A stretch of 64,000 bases of DNA, from contig NC_088653.1 in the NCBI RefSeq assembly GCF_964019385.1, forward strand, positions 13,078,154-13,142,153, in the 5' to 3' direction. The notes under the pieces are model-generated. The model had not been told where the DNA came from. It ran no database searches and was given only the letters and a program-made list of their open reading frames with translations. The stretch comes from Sycon ciliatum (lineage: Eukaryota > Porifera > Calcarea > Leucosolenida > Sycettidae). Every line of letters begins with the position of its first letter. Positions within the stretch are counted from its first letter, which is position 1. The translations under genes were made by a program, and so were the position numbers. Positions 12,282 through 22,927 of the stretch are shown here, one piece after another.

Positions 12282-13139
12282 GGCCTCGGTCACACTACGG
12301 CAGTTTGAAGCTGGACGCAGCGTCAAGCGGCAGCACTTGACGGAGACGTGGGGTCACACAGTGTTTTGTTTTTTTTGCAGCTCATGACTGCCGCGGCTTG
12401 ACGCATTTGTCTACGTCACAAAACCACCAGGAAAACTCAATGACGACACGGATTCCCACGGAAACCGGCCTTTTGCTTATTATACAAAAAAATTGTCGGA
12501 CAAAGTTTTCGAATTTTTCATTGATTTTTGATTACAAGAAGACGAAAGGTACTACATGAAGGTCCACGCGTGCACGATCGTTGTTGTTTCTTTCCGAATT
12601 TGAAGCCATTTTCAGTTGTAGTGTCATTGATCAGGCAAGAAAAGTCCGCATCGCAGCTGTGTTTCTCCTGACTTCGTCATACTGGTTGTCCTTTTTGGGG
12701 CTCTTGACGACAACACAACACTCACAAGTCAACAGGCTCCAGTTGGCCGATGACACACTCAAACAATTGGTCCTTTCTCGACATCATTTTCTTCTCAGAA
12801 AACGCCTCGCTCTTCCGCCAGGTTCGGAGCAGAGCAGCCTCGGCCTCGTAGGTCCACGGACTCATCTCGAACAAAAAGAGGGAACAAAACAAACCTTGAA
12901 CAGACGAATGTCGAATAACTGCTCAACTCAAGCAAAGACAAATGTCTTGAAACTAATTTTACTTGAAAGACACTGTTTTTCCGCCAAGCGTCACTCCCAC
13001 CAGCGGCAACGCAGCCGATTTCCCCACGTCAGACGCAGCAGCGTCTGACGCTCAAACTTCCCGCGTTGCGTCAGTTGCCATGGAAAAGCTCATGATCCTG
13101 ACGCTGACGCAGCATTTTTGCCGTAGTGTGACCGAGGCC
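12282..13139. mobile_element. TIR element with GGCCTCGGTCACAC ends
   Basis: The termini GGCCTCGGTCACACTACGGC (left) and its reverse complement (right) are flanked by TA on both sides (12,280-12,281 and 13,140-13,141). Subterminal regions share 'gacgctgacgcagc'-type motifs. No transposase is recognised in the 858 bp; an open frame at 12,581-13,048 has no family signature. Related termini (GGCC.CGGTCACACATGCAC) occur inside the foldback at 45,067-46,379, so this is a family. Confidence 0.65.
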
Positions 13140-13339
13140 TAAACCAGGAATCGTCAAACAACTTACGACAATCCGGACTGGACACCAAATGCTTGTAGAT
13201 GGCAGACTTGCTCTTGTCGATGTCGAACTCCTCCTCGTCCGTATCACTCTCATCCTCCATTTCCTGTTCCTGCTCACCCTTGCTTTCCTCCTGACCATCC
13301 CTTTCTACCTGCACGTGCGAAACGACAAGTCTGGTGGAC

Positions 13340-13550
13340 TCTGTAGTAGAATGACAGGGGGCAATCTACTATATAGTAGAACGACCCCCCGGGCATTTTA
13401 CTAATTAGTAGAGTGACCCCCGGGCATTTTACTATATAGTAGAACGACCCCCCCCCCCCGGGCATTTTACTATATAGTAGAACGACCCCCCCCCCGGGCA
13501 TTTTACTATATAGTAGAGTGACCCCGGGGTCCCTCTACTATATATTATCC
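13340..13550. repeat. Tandem repeat, about 35-40 bp x 5
   Basis: Units contain 'gggcattttactatatagta' followed by GA(G/A)CGACC and a C-run of variable length. A related motif appears at 14,820-14,860. Confidence 0.7.
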
Positions 13551-13654
13551 CTTGGTACGGTACTATAGGCCTGTTTCAGCCAATCAGGAGCCTTGCTGAC
13601 CGGGAAATAATAGCCAATACAATCCCGCGCGGGATGATATTCATTATTAACTGG

Positions 13655-13845
13655 GTTCACTTTTACCGTACCTACTACGGTGCACCCTGCATTGGCATGC
13701 CCCCACCCCCTCTCGATTCGATGCAATGCATCTTGCCACTGGAGTCCTTTGGATCAGAACCCAGCGACAAAATGCACTACACAGAACCGTGAGAGGGTGA
13801 GAGCATGCCAATGCAGAGTGCACCGTCGGTACAGTAAAAGTGAAC
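13655..13845. mobile_element. Hairpin MITE of about 190 bp
   Basis: The left end 'gttcacttttaccgtacc' with 'gcattggcatgc' and the inverted right end 'gcatgccaatgc' with 'ggtacagtaaaagtgaac' form arms of about 50 bp. No coding content. Confidence 0.6.
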
Positions 13846-14850
13846 GGAGAGAACTTACCTCCGCGACTACGTCCAAAACCAGATTCCACACAAACAAACA
13901 ACGAACTCCAATCAGCTCTCATTCACTCTTTGTAAACTCGAAAACTACACAAAGTATCACCATCCGAGTGAAAATTACTACATGTAATTGCAAGGAGAGA
14001 TACCGCAACAACTCGAAAAGTACAAGACGTGAAAGTGAGAGGAAAAATCTTGTACAGAATATTCAACAGTGTGAAAGAAGAAGAGCTCAGCAATCCATGT
14101 GTGATGAAGATAAGATATGGATGCAAGATGCGACCCGCACTGAGTGATTATCATGACATCGTATCCAGCACGATTACCACAAGAACAATCTAAAACGTAG
14201 ATGCTGCTACAAATCCAGTATGCCTAACAAGATAAACGTTCTTCTGATTGCATAGTGGCCGATAGTGATACAACCAAGAGTCTTGATAGAACGAAATGCA
14301 CTTTACTCACTGGTGCCTATGTCCGACGATAATTATGTACAATGTGGTTACTGCCTGCACGGACGGTGTTCAGCAAGGATCCCAAACCGTTGAAAGTTCC
14401 ACGCCGATCCAATGACAAGGAAGTCAGCACCAGCATCCACAATGACGTTGTTTCTCACCGTGACTTGAAGTATGGCCCTTACTTTGAACCAAATGACTAT
14501 GTATCATAACAGTGCAATCTTCGTCAATTTTCTAGTCCAACTACAAAAATGCAACTTGTCTCCCGAGCTCCATCGCTCTCAAACCTTGACTGGATTGAAA
14601 AGAAAGGCAGCATCTTGTTTTTGGTATATCTGTACCTTGGTATTCAGAACGCAGTTGCGTCGATCCCCAAAATGCGTAGATGTACCTGGGATAAGTAGGA
14701 TATTGACCCGCGTACTCGGGTGTTACCGTACCCTCATATCATCCCTCCTGCTACGCAGTCGGGATGATATTCGGGAGGTAACACCCTCGTACTTGGGTAA
14801 TGTCCTATACGTACAATGTCCGGGGGTCCATCTGCTGGGGGGTCATTCTA
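13846..14850. other. No gene recognised
   Basis: Short open frames only. At 14,725-14,795 there is an imperfect inverted pair around 'cgggtgttaccgtacc' and 'gggaggtaacaccc', possibly another small MITE. Confidence 0.4.
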
Positions 14851-15294
14851 CTATAGTACACCGGCAGTGGTCTTGCGTTGGTGCATACCCAGAACACCAT
14901 AGAATCTCGACATGTCCAGTCTCGCCACAACTAGGCGATGGTCGGAGAATACATATCTTCCCGCATATGACCTTGCGTCTGTTAGAAGGGGACTCTGGTT
15001 CTGACGGCAGCAGATGTAATCTATCATATTGTAAACAGGAACACCGGAATTGTCACGGCAAGGGCCTTGCCACGTTGTTTTATGTCTAGCGCTGTGCTGA
15101 AATGCTGTGTTGCCAGCGAACAGGTTGTGAGCTTCAAGGAAACTAGCAAAAACTCCACCCCTCAAGTTTCGTTGACCGCGGCCATGGCGTCCAAGAAAGG
15201 ACTCGCCACTTTTGCGTATCCCTAGCTTCAAGTTGAAGTCACCAGCTACGAACAATAATCCACTGGAAGCGTAGTCAGTCACGGCGTTCGCCAT
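14851..15294 (-). pseudogene. LINE endonuclease fragment (EEP fold)
   Basis: The minus-strand frame has the carboxyl half of an apurinic-like endonuclease domain: a LLFVAGDFNLKLG motif near residue 13, an NLFAGNT segment, MIDYICCR (the D-Y strand) and the terminal SDHRLVVARL motif. These are catalytic landmarks of endonuclease/exonuclease/phosphatase domains in LINE ORF2 proteins. The amino-terminal half and RT were not found adjacent, so it is a fragment. Endonuclease sequence of CFDP2-like proteins is an alternative source. Confidence 0.7.
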
Positions 15295-15637
15295 ACTTCA
15301 TACTTTGCCATATATTACTTGACACCAATACGTATCTATTTCAAACACATTCCATAAACCATAAATGACCATAAGGTTTCATTCAATCTGCCAATGGGGA
15401 AGCCTGAACAAACTCAAATTTCAGCATTCTAACACAATGAGAAACTGCAACGAGTTCAAAAGCAGAATAAAACAAAAAAGAATAAAATATTGAAATTTAT
15501 AGAAAAGAAAAAGGACCAAGAATCTCTAAGTTAGTGAAATATCATTCTATTTGACAAAGACCATCTGGAAATTAATCATGTAACTGCTGAATAGCAAAGT
15601 TGGATGAAAGATTGGTTCCTTGTTCATAGAGCTGTGT

Positions 15638-16618
15638 TTAGGGTTTACAGGAAAGCAACACAGCAACGGAATCTTTTTCACCTGATTCGGACAACAGTAC
15701 AGGAGTCATTAGACAAATCACTGGTCTCTTCATGTCCTCCTGCCTCGGGCAGCGAAAAGACTCATGCTTCCTACAAAAACGAGCTCCATTGGAAATATCT
15801 TCTCGCGTAAAGTATTGAAATTCAAGGAGAACATTTCGGCAAAATGTGGCGGCAGAAGCAGCCAATATCTTGCATAGCTCGCAGCCATCAATATCGATGA
15901 ATAAAGTGATAGGCATCACATGAGAATTCTTGACCAAATAAGCTATGATAAACACCAACAATGGTCTGGCAAATTGAAGCGGTAGACTGTTAATTGGATC
16001 TACGTACTTGTGTAAACATTTCAAATAACATTGCATGAAAAGTTCATTATCAGTTTGCGTGAAGTCATCTACCCGTTCAGTTTTAGGTCTGATGAACAAC
16101 TCCTCCCTCATCGACTGCGTACCATGAAAGCGGTGGGAGTAATTTCTGGTGTCTATGGAAAGGATAAAATTCAACAGTGATGTCTGGTACAGTCGACTGG
16201 GTGTGAGCGCCTGCCATCGTGACTTCCTTACTACATACAGATATATTCCTTTCACGCTTCCTTTGCCGAACCACCTGTGTCGCCAAACACATAACTCCTG
16301 GACAACGTTAGCGGCCCAATGGTTAGGACAACCGATGACTTTTATCTTCACAATCCTGGGAGGAACCAATCGAATGTTATCTAACGCACACCTGAAGTTC
16401 TTCTCAGGAAAAGAGCCAAATATCCGCGATGCACTTCTGCAAAATCGGAGGTTGATATTTAGACCTCTGTACCGGGATAGATCGATTTGGGTATAGGTCC
16501 TCAATATCAACTTGGGAATAAATTTCACATCCACTGTCAGAACGTCATCAAGATCCAAGCGTGACGAACCCTGCAGAAATTTGTATATTACGGTAAAGGT
16601 CTTGCTAAATTTGACCAT
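15638..16618 (-). CDS. Family F copy 4: unrecognised 326-residue protein
   Basis: This is the longest open member of the repeated minus-strand family. The start at 16,618 is supported because copies 2 and 5 also begin M-(A/V)-(K/N)-F. Visible order: an amino-terminal part ending near SRIFGSF, a GCPNHWAANVVQELCVW segment (about residues 115-130), LTPSRLYQTSL (about 160), a charged stretch, a hydrophobic RPLLVFIIAYLV segment (about 220-232, a possible membrane helix), then a Cys-containing tail. The carboxyl part aligns only loosely with copy 2, so the tail may be diverged or spliced. I recognise no domain. It may be an expressed gene or a slowly decaying duplicate; transcript data would decide. 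Confidence 0.45.
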   Translation of the reverse strand: MVKFSKTFTVIYKFLQGSSRLDLDDVLTVDVKFIPKLILRTYTQIDLSRYRGLNINLRFCRSASRIFGSFPEKNFRCALDNIRLVPPRIVKIKVIGCPNHWAANVVQELCVWRHRWFGKGSVKGIYLYVVRKSRWQALTPSRLYQTSLLNFILSIDTRNYSHRFHGTQSMREELFIRPKTERVDDFTQTDNELFMQCYLKCLHKYVDPINSLPLQFARPLLVFIIAYLVKNSHVMPITLFIDIDGCELCKILAASAATFCRNVLLEFQYFTREDISNGARFCRKHESFRCPRQEDMKRPVICLMTPVLLSESGEKDSVAVLLSCKP

Positions 16619-16782
16619 CTTCTACGGATTGCCAGGAAGAGACCTGCTCAATTCAAAGTTGTCCTAGCTTTGAAAGACTCAGTCACTATGAAAACTTCGA
16701 CTGTGATAGACCAGATTGCAGCTGACCTTCTTGAAATGAAAATGATGAACACTGCCCACCTTTCACTAGACACGAAGTACTT

Positions 16783-16808
16783 ATAAGTGAAAACTAAGGT
16801 GACAACCC
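16783..16808 (-). promoter_or_regulatory. Conserved upstream box of family F copy 4
   Basis: Minus-strand CACCTTAGTTTTCACTTATAAG, about 170 bp upstream of the start at 16,618; counterpart of the box at 6,198. Confidence 0.45.
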
Positions 16809-17414
16809 ACAGCTCTGGTCTACCTCTTGCGTAGAAAATAGACAATAGGCAGAACGTGGTATACATGAAACCGGGCAAGTGTAGGAAATAGGTAGGAATG
16901 TTCGTTCTTTCTATGCCACTGGTAAAGTCCAATGACTGTGGCGAAAATGTTAGCAGTTAGGCAGTAGCTGTTAGCAGTTAGGCTGGTTGCAATGTGAGAA
17001 GCGTGTGGATTTGTTAGGAAAACGCTCTGTACGACAATGATTAGTGTATTCCCTCTCTATCTAAGGATAGGTGTTAGGACAAGGCGATATTGGGGGATGA
17101 AATGGTTGAATGGATGGCGATAATCCCTACCTTATTCTCGAAAGGTGATTTAAGGCGCGTATGTTGCTGTGCTGCAGTGGCTCTGAGAAAGGTCGGAGTT
17201 CTGATGAGATCTCCCGCCAATCGGTGTTTCTCATGGGGATGGCTTATAAATGCAAACCGCGGGGTTCAGTTCATTTTATCAGGCATTGTAATCAAAGAAG
17301 AGGAAGATTGTCGAATACCAGCTCGTGGCTTAGTGCCAGCAACGTCCTCTACCAACTGAATTGCGACATGTACTAGAACTTGCCTGGCAGAACAATACTT
17401 CTAGAGTGGTAAGG

Positions 17415-17912
17415 TTACTGTAAATCATGAATATGTAACGAACAAGTAAATCTAACGAGTTAACGAGCAAAGATTTGTCGTTATTTTAAAATTCGTTAGC
17501 AAAAGTCGTATGATTTGGGCCTCGCACGATTGAAATCGATCATGTCACATTATGGCATGCAGCGCGTGTTCAATGGATCGTAACTCAGTCAATTCGCAAC
17601 GGAATGCAACAATCGAAAGATCTAGATGATAGCAGAGACGCTCAGCAGTCGGCTCGAACAGTTCCGAAGTCTCTCAGATGAAGCGGCAGGAGATCGAAAT
17701 ATTTTTTACGCTCTTACGCTGGAAAAATTTCATTTTCTTTATTCTTCTGACATCGAGGTATACTGTGATGGACAACAATGAATGTCCTTGATGAGCATTC
17801 CTAGCATCATTGCATCTGTCTGAGAAAATTGTTAACTTTTCAAACCATTAACCTTCGAAAATCAGAAAATCGTTAACTTTGCGGGTCGCTAAAATAATAA
17901 GATTTACAGTAA
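17415..17912. mobile_element. MITE with TTACTGTAAATC ends
   Basis: TTACTGTAAATC at 17,415-17,426 and GATTTACAGTAA at 17,901-17,912 are perfect inverted termini. Inside, 'cgttaac'/'taacgag' motifs recur near both ends. No coding content. Confidence 0.55.
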
Positions 17913-19171
17913 TATTGAAATCCATGTACACTGATACATATCTGTGAGAATTATCAGACCGGTACGGTTTGAATGTAACGTGAAATACAGGGAGATGTCA
18001 TTTTGCCCCGCTGTGTTGTTACATACCCACCGGGAGCTGTAGCGTGAGATTCAAATCCCGAAAGTGCATTTCCAGTGAACAACCAGAGCATACGTAACTG
18101 ATTACAGCGTTAGTTTGCTGTTAAGAGAGCATGTCTGAGAGTACCAAAGTACGTATGTGTGCAAGCGGATCTCTCCGATTTCGCTCACAATTTGCAGGTA
18201 GGTTCCCTTTGGGGTGTGGATCGATTGTGCAAAGTCCTTGAAAATGTTTCTGAAGAGACCTTGAAATTTGCATACCCGCAAAAAAATGGCCGAAATATCA
18301 CATTATACATGGGTCTAGGAACGAGTCACACCACAGCGTATACGGACAAGCTATGAACAAAACCCCATCAAGTCAACATTGCCTCACCTTAGAAGGGTTA
18401 CTGGAGCAGTTCCGCTTAGCCACGCCAGGATCCCAGAACACGAGGTCCATCATCCCCTGATGCAACAAATGATCGTCTTGAATTTATCCAATTTTCAAGC
18501 GCTGGCAAAACAGCTAGCTACGTCCTCAATTGGCCAGAACTATGCACCGGCAGATAGTAGAACACCTGTTCTAGCGCTGAGGACATGTCCACCATCTTCC
18601 TTTTGGGGTTTTCTTGAAATAAACTGTTTTGCATTTTTCCACTCGACCATGCTGAAATACGGCCAAAGTCATACCTGCGTAGGAAAGCTCGCCCCTCCGC
18701 GACGTTTCCTCAGCAATTTCTACTCCAGCACTACTCCCAAGGCCGCAGAACAAAGTGTATTGTTGGCTTTGACAAGGAAAAGCAGCGGTGATCACTTGTC
18801 ACTCCAAACGTCAAGCTTCTCCTTGCGCGACCAATAATTTTTTGTGCGATTGTTGATGCAAAAGTGACTGAAAGCCTGAGCGCAGTTTTTGAATTTTATT
18901 GCAAGATGCACGGTGACATCGCGTGCTATGTGACGTAGGATGACGCTTCCTCGATCACGACACGCGGCCTTCGATCGCGAACGTGCCTGGAACGCTACTC
19001 GGAACAGACCATGATGGCAGAGGTAAGATGAGCTGCATTTCCTGCTTGATCTGCTGAGAACCCCCACAAACTGTCCTAGGAGTGTTGCAATGGCAGCAAA
19101 CCGTTGAAATATGCCCCGTACAGCAAGGAGAGTTATTCATCTTTCACATTAACCTCCTGCAATCCCGAACA
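17913..19171. other. No gene recognised
   Basis: An open frame at 18,379-18,837 (152 codons, plus) has no motif I can name, and the region shows no repeat structure by eye. Confidence 0.4.
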
Positions 19172-19543
19172 TACCCGTAGAATCCCGCGGATAAGCCCAT
19201 GGGCTGATCAGTCGGTTTCACATGGACATGGGCTTATACGCGGGCATGGGCTTATACGCTGACACCAAAAGTGTGCATTGACAAGTACCAAGGAAGTGAG
19301 CAGTACATTGCTGAAAGCCACTGTACGAACAAAAACAAAAGATGATTGTGTTGAAATGTACAAAAAAATACATGACTACGTACATGGTAGATAAAAAGTC
19401 CGTAATCTATGGACTCTTGCTACAATTTAGGGCCATGGGCTTGTACGATGAAGCTTTGTGATGTTCGAACTTTCCCTGGGCTTATGCGCGAGCATGGGCT
19501 TATACGCGGGTCCGGGTGGGCTTATCCGCGGGATTCTACGGTA
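19172..19543. mobile_element. MITE with TACC(C)GTAGAATCCCGCGG ends
   Basis: Inverted termini of about 27 bp at 19,172-19,199 and 19,516-19,543, each running into 'ATAAGCCCA'. The interior carries repeated 'gggcttatacgcggg' motifs in the same sense. Confidence 0.65.
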
Positions 19544-20039
19544 GTTCGACAGTAAAAGTCCCTTGTTTTCATGTCGATATTCGACAAAAGCTGCTAGCTC
19601 AGTCGCTTTGTGTTGACTGGCACGCGAGCAGCACTGGCTGCACGCACTTGTTGCGTGAGCTGCATGAGAGATGTCTTACGTCATAAAGAATGTGATTTCA
19701 TCATCATTTCACTGGTCTTCGACCTACATGGTCAGGGAAAGTCCCGGTTCGTACACCTACAACACGGTAAGGGTGTTCTTGAGCGCAGTAACAACACAAG
19801 TGTGATCACTTCCAGACCAACAAGCGTTCAAGGCGGGTAACAAGCGCACTTGACGAAGGGGACTCTGAAATCTCGTGAGCCGTGATCCACGCGACTTGGC
19901 ATTCTTGCGTGACGAGACGTTTGATTTCACTGTACCTCTTGCAGTAAAATTCAGCACTTACACAAGCATCCATTTGCTTTTGGAGAATCCTTTTAAATAA
20001 ATACAATACAATACAATACAATACACACATACTTTGGTA

Positions 20040-20262
20040 TTCTCCGACATGCTCTCTTAATCTCTAACACGTTCTTTGCCAATGGTCTAGCTAATCCTTT
20101 CTCCAAACTACCTGTCGCTCTTACCATTGCTACTGTATATGGAATGATCACACCGTAGATGGTGACTGGATGAAGTCTAACTGTACTTCTTAAAATAATC
20201 CTGGTGAACACAGATTACTATTTTTTAACACACCCATCGCTTATAGGTGAAAACGAAGATCA
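20040..20262 (-). pseudogene. Upstream remnant of another family F copy
   Basis: The block at about 20,240-20,262 (plus strand CTTATAGGTGAAAACGAAG) matches the family upstream box. The sequence before it is only faintly similar to other copies. A CAATA/ATACA microsatellite lies at 19,997-20,032. Confidence 0.3.
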
Positions 20263-21024
20263 ATACCTATAACAAAAATGATTAACAAATATTGTCCCTA
20301 GAACTTGTTGAGCACAAGACTAGGCCTGTGTACAAATGCACACAGACGTTGGTGTAACTTGTCACAAGCAATTTCTCTGGCACGTGTTGTTTGTTTTTGT
20401 ATTTGTATTGATGGACTCCCTACAGGCTTTGTTTCGAGGTAGGGCCTGAAGACATGCTTTAATAGTGAGCTTATCCCTGGAAGAACGAAAATAGAATTTT
20501 GGAATAGGACTGGCTACTAGATTTTCAAGGGATTACGGCGACCTCTCATTTCTATCCACAGACAGATGAAAAAAGAAACATTTGTGACCTGAGCTGTAAG
20601 TTGGCATGAATGTGTGACAATCCTCCAACATATTAAGGATATATCCAAACACAGAGGTTATGAGTAGTCAGCAATCCCTACAATTGTGAAACGTGATGCA
20701 GAAAACAAATTTTAATCTGGAATGCATCGCCGCAGATTATGTTTTTTAATAAAAATAGCAAACACACTAAGCATTAACCGTCGGAAATATGGGAAGTCGG
20801 TCTCCTTTACGGAACTTTAAATCCAGTGTTCACAGAGGATTTCGTAGCGAAAGTAGTTCGTGACATCAGCATTCCATGGCAGACTCCCTTTATTTTGGAA
20901 ATGAAAGTCCTCCTTCCATGGGTACCTACCATCCAAATGATAATACCTATTAGAAATTTCTCCAGCTGTCCGCGGGACACAGGTTCAAAATGGATGACTG
21001 GTACATTTGACTGGGTGAGACGTT

Positions 21025-21316
21025 CTCCACTGCTGATGCCTTGATACACAATATGTATCTGTCCACTGCTGATGCCTTGATACACAATATGTATTGTCCA
21101 CTGCTGATGCCTTGATACACAATATTTATTGTCCACTGCTGATGCTTTGATACACAATATGTATCTGTCCACTGCTGATGCCTTGATACACAATATGTAT
21201 CTGTCCACTGCTGATGCCTTGATACACAATATGTATGTGTCCACTGCTGATGCCTTGATACACAATATGTATCTGTCCACTGCTGATGCCTTGATACACA
21301 ATATGTATCTGTCCAC
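21025..21316. repeat. 36-bp minisatellite, about 8 copies
   Basis: The unit 'ccactgctgatgccttgata' plus 'cacaatatgtatctgt' is repeated from 21,025 to 21,316. Read on the minus strand it is an in-frame 12-residue unit (DRYILCIKASAV). Single-copy counterparts sit at the same place in copies 1-3, so the array expanded inside copy 5. Confidence 0.85.
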
Positions 21317-21423
21317 TACAGCCGTCCATAAACGTTTCTGCCAAGCTCACAATTCCTGCAAGACATTTGCAATCCATTGATCAGGGCAATCTGTCGCAAT
21401 TACGTTCACATCCAAGCTACCAA

Positions 21424-21733
21424 ATTTCCCCGTAAGTTAGTACGTACTAACTTTCGAACTTAGCAGCCACATGAGTACAAACTTTCGGGGGTGGTACTAT
21501 CTTTCGGGAGTACTTTTTTATCGGGGGTAAATGACACGCATTGGGAAGCCTGCGCAACTCTAGTGTCCGTGCATATGATGTATGTACTGTACGGTGTCTG
21601 TACATGTAGGACGGGTACGAACTTACTATCTTTCGGGGGGAACTGTCTTTCGGGGTGATAACCTCGGCAGTGAAAAATGTATTTTTTATAGGGGGGTACT
21701 AAGTCATTGGGGATAACTTACTTACGGGGAAAT
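21424..21733. mobile_element. MITE with ATTTCCCCGTAAGT ends
   Basis: ATTTCCCCGTAAGTTAG at the left and its inverted counterpart (ACTTACTTACGGGGAAAT) at the right bound 310 bp rich in 'ctttcgggg' motifs. It splits family F copy 5 within about 15 bp of where a different element splits copy 2. Confidence 0.65.
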
Positions 21734-22927
21734 ACGGTATGCTAATATGGAATTGGAAATCCTGAATGGATGGAAATGCTCTCCGTGCACGCCTGAAGTT
21801 CTCTGTTTTAAAAGGAGCACTGGTTTCCGCTGCTTCGCTGCAAAACTGAATATCGAGAACTATAAGGTTTCGTTTGGCCAAGGCGGTATAGGCATAATGA
21901 TATATCGACAAATCATGACTGAAAATCAAATTCAAACCTCGAAACGCCCTGTTTTGCCTTCTCCCATAGTTTGGAAAAGCCAAGTAGAAATTTACCATTC
22001 TGATTCTTGGTCAGACGCTCTCAGCTTAAAACAATATTGTCTTGCCTTTTGAATGTCTCAGTCTCTATGACAAAGTTGACGAAACCTGATCTGATTCTAC
22101 CTATGCTTCTTCAAAGATTCCAATGAACACTGAGTGAGATCATCATCACAACAAACACGTATAGGTGAAACTAACGCTGACAGTCTACAACTCTACGACT
22201 TTGTTTGTAAAGATAATGACTTACTTTGCAAGACACTAGACATGTCTGAGTACAAATGTAGGTACTCTGATTTCACTGTTCACAACTATTGACTCAGGCA
22301 CGTACAGTTTTCGATGAGTGAAAAATCGACCCAAGTGCAAATCCGGCACCATAATCTGTTCCCACTACATCAGTGTAGGCTCACAGAACAACAACGTACA
22401 AAGTTAGTTTGTTGAAACTTGGAGTTTAAAATTATATGCAATCATTAGACATCATGAATACGCTGTTGGTCATCCTTACACTTATGCCATTAGAGATATG
22501 TGTGGTTTTGTGGTGTGTTCCAAATCTTTAGGTGTTGGAGTGTTGTATGTAGGTCGACGTTACAGCGAGCAGTGTGTCAAACTGTGTGCGTGTATGGGAA
22601 GGATAAATGAGTTTCTTTGCAAGAAGTGTTAAATTATTAATAATTTTTATTTTATTTTATACGAAAGTCCACTATATTCCCGAATATGTGCGAGAAGTGG
22701 TGGCGGGGCCAGGCTGCTCTGCCGACCTCAAAGGTCTCGGCGTCTACCCAGACAAAGCTCGCCATAATGCAGTAAAACCATGAAGAGGGGAGGAAGAGGG
22801 GAAATGAATAACAGTGAGAAACTAGGACAATGGGTAGATGGTCGTGAGAGAAGCAGAGTGAAAGATAACGTCACATTGTGGTAAGGGGGGGGGGGAGGAT
22901 GCTAGTGAGGCACTGGTCTAAACCGTT

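Larger units (their letters stand above)
20440..21998 (-). pseudogene. Family F copy 5, with coding minisatellite and MITE insertion
   Basis: The amino-terminal block (start at 21,998: M-V-N-F, then a GLNLIFSHDLSIYHY segment, then CSEAAETSAPF) reaches 21,736, where a 310-bp MITE interrupts the copy. It resumes at about 21,420 with the family 'catcc' junction and the HW segment, runs through a 36-bp minisatellite, then the SP..LYQ.S block and the carboxyl-terminal block (about 20,480-20,830). Frames are broken, so it is a pseudogene. Its upstream box lies at about 22,155-22,175. Confidence 0.55.

Noticed and set aside
18379..18837. 152-codon plus-strand open frame
   Set aside because: No motif, no promoter or splice signals seen and composition like the surroundings; not called as a gene.
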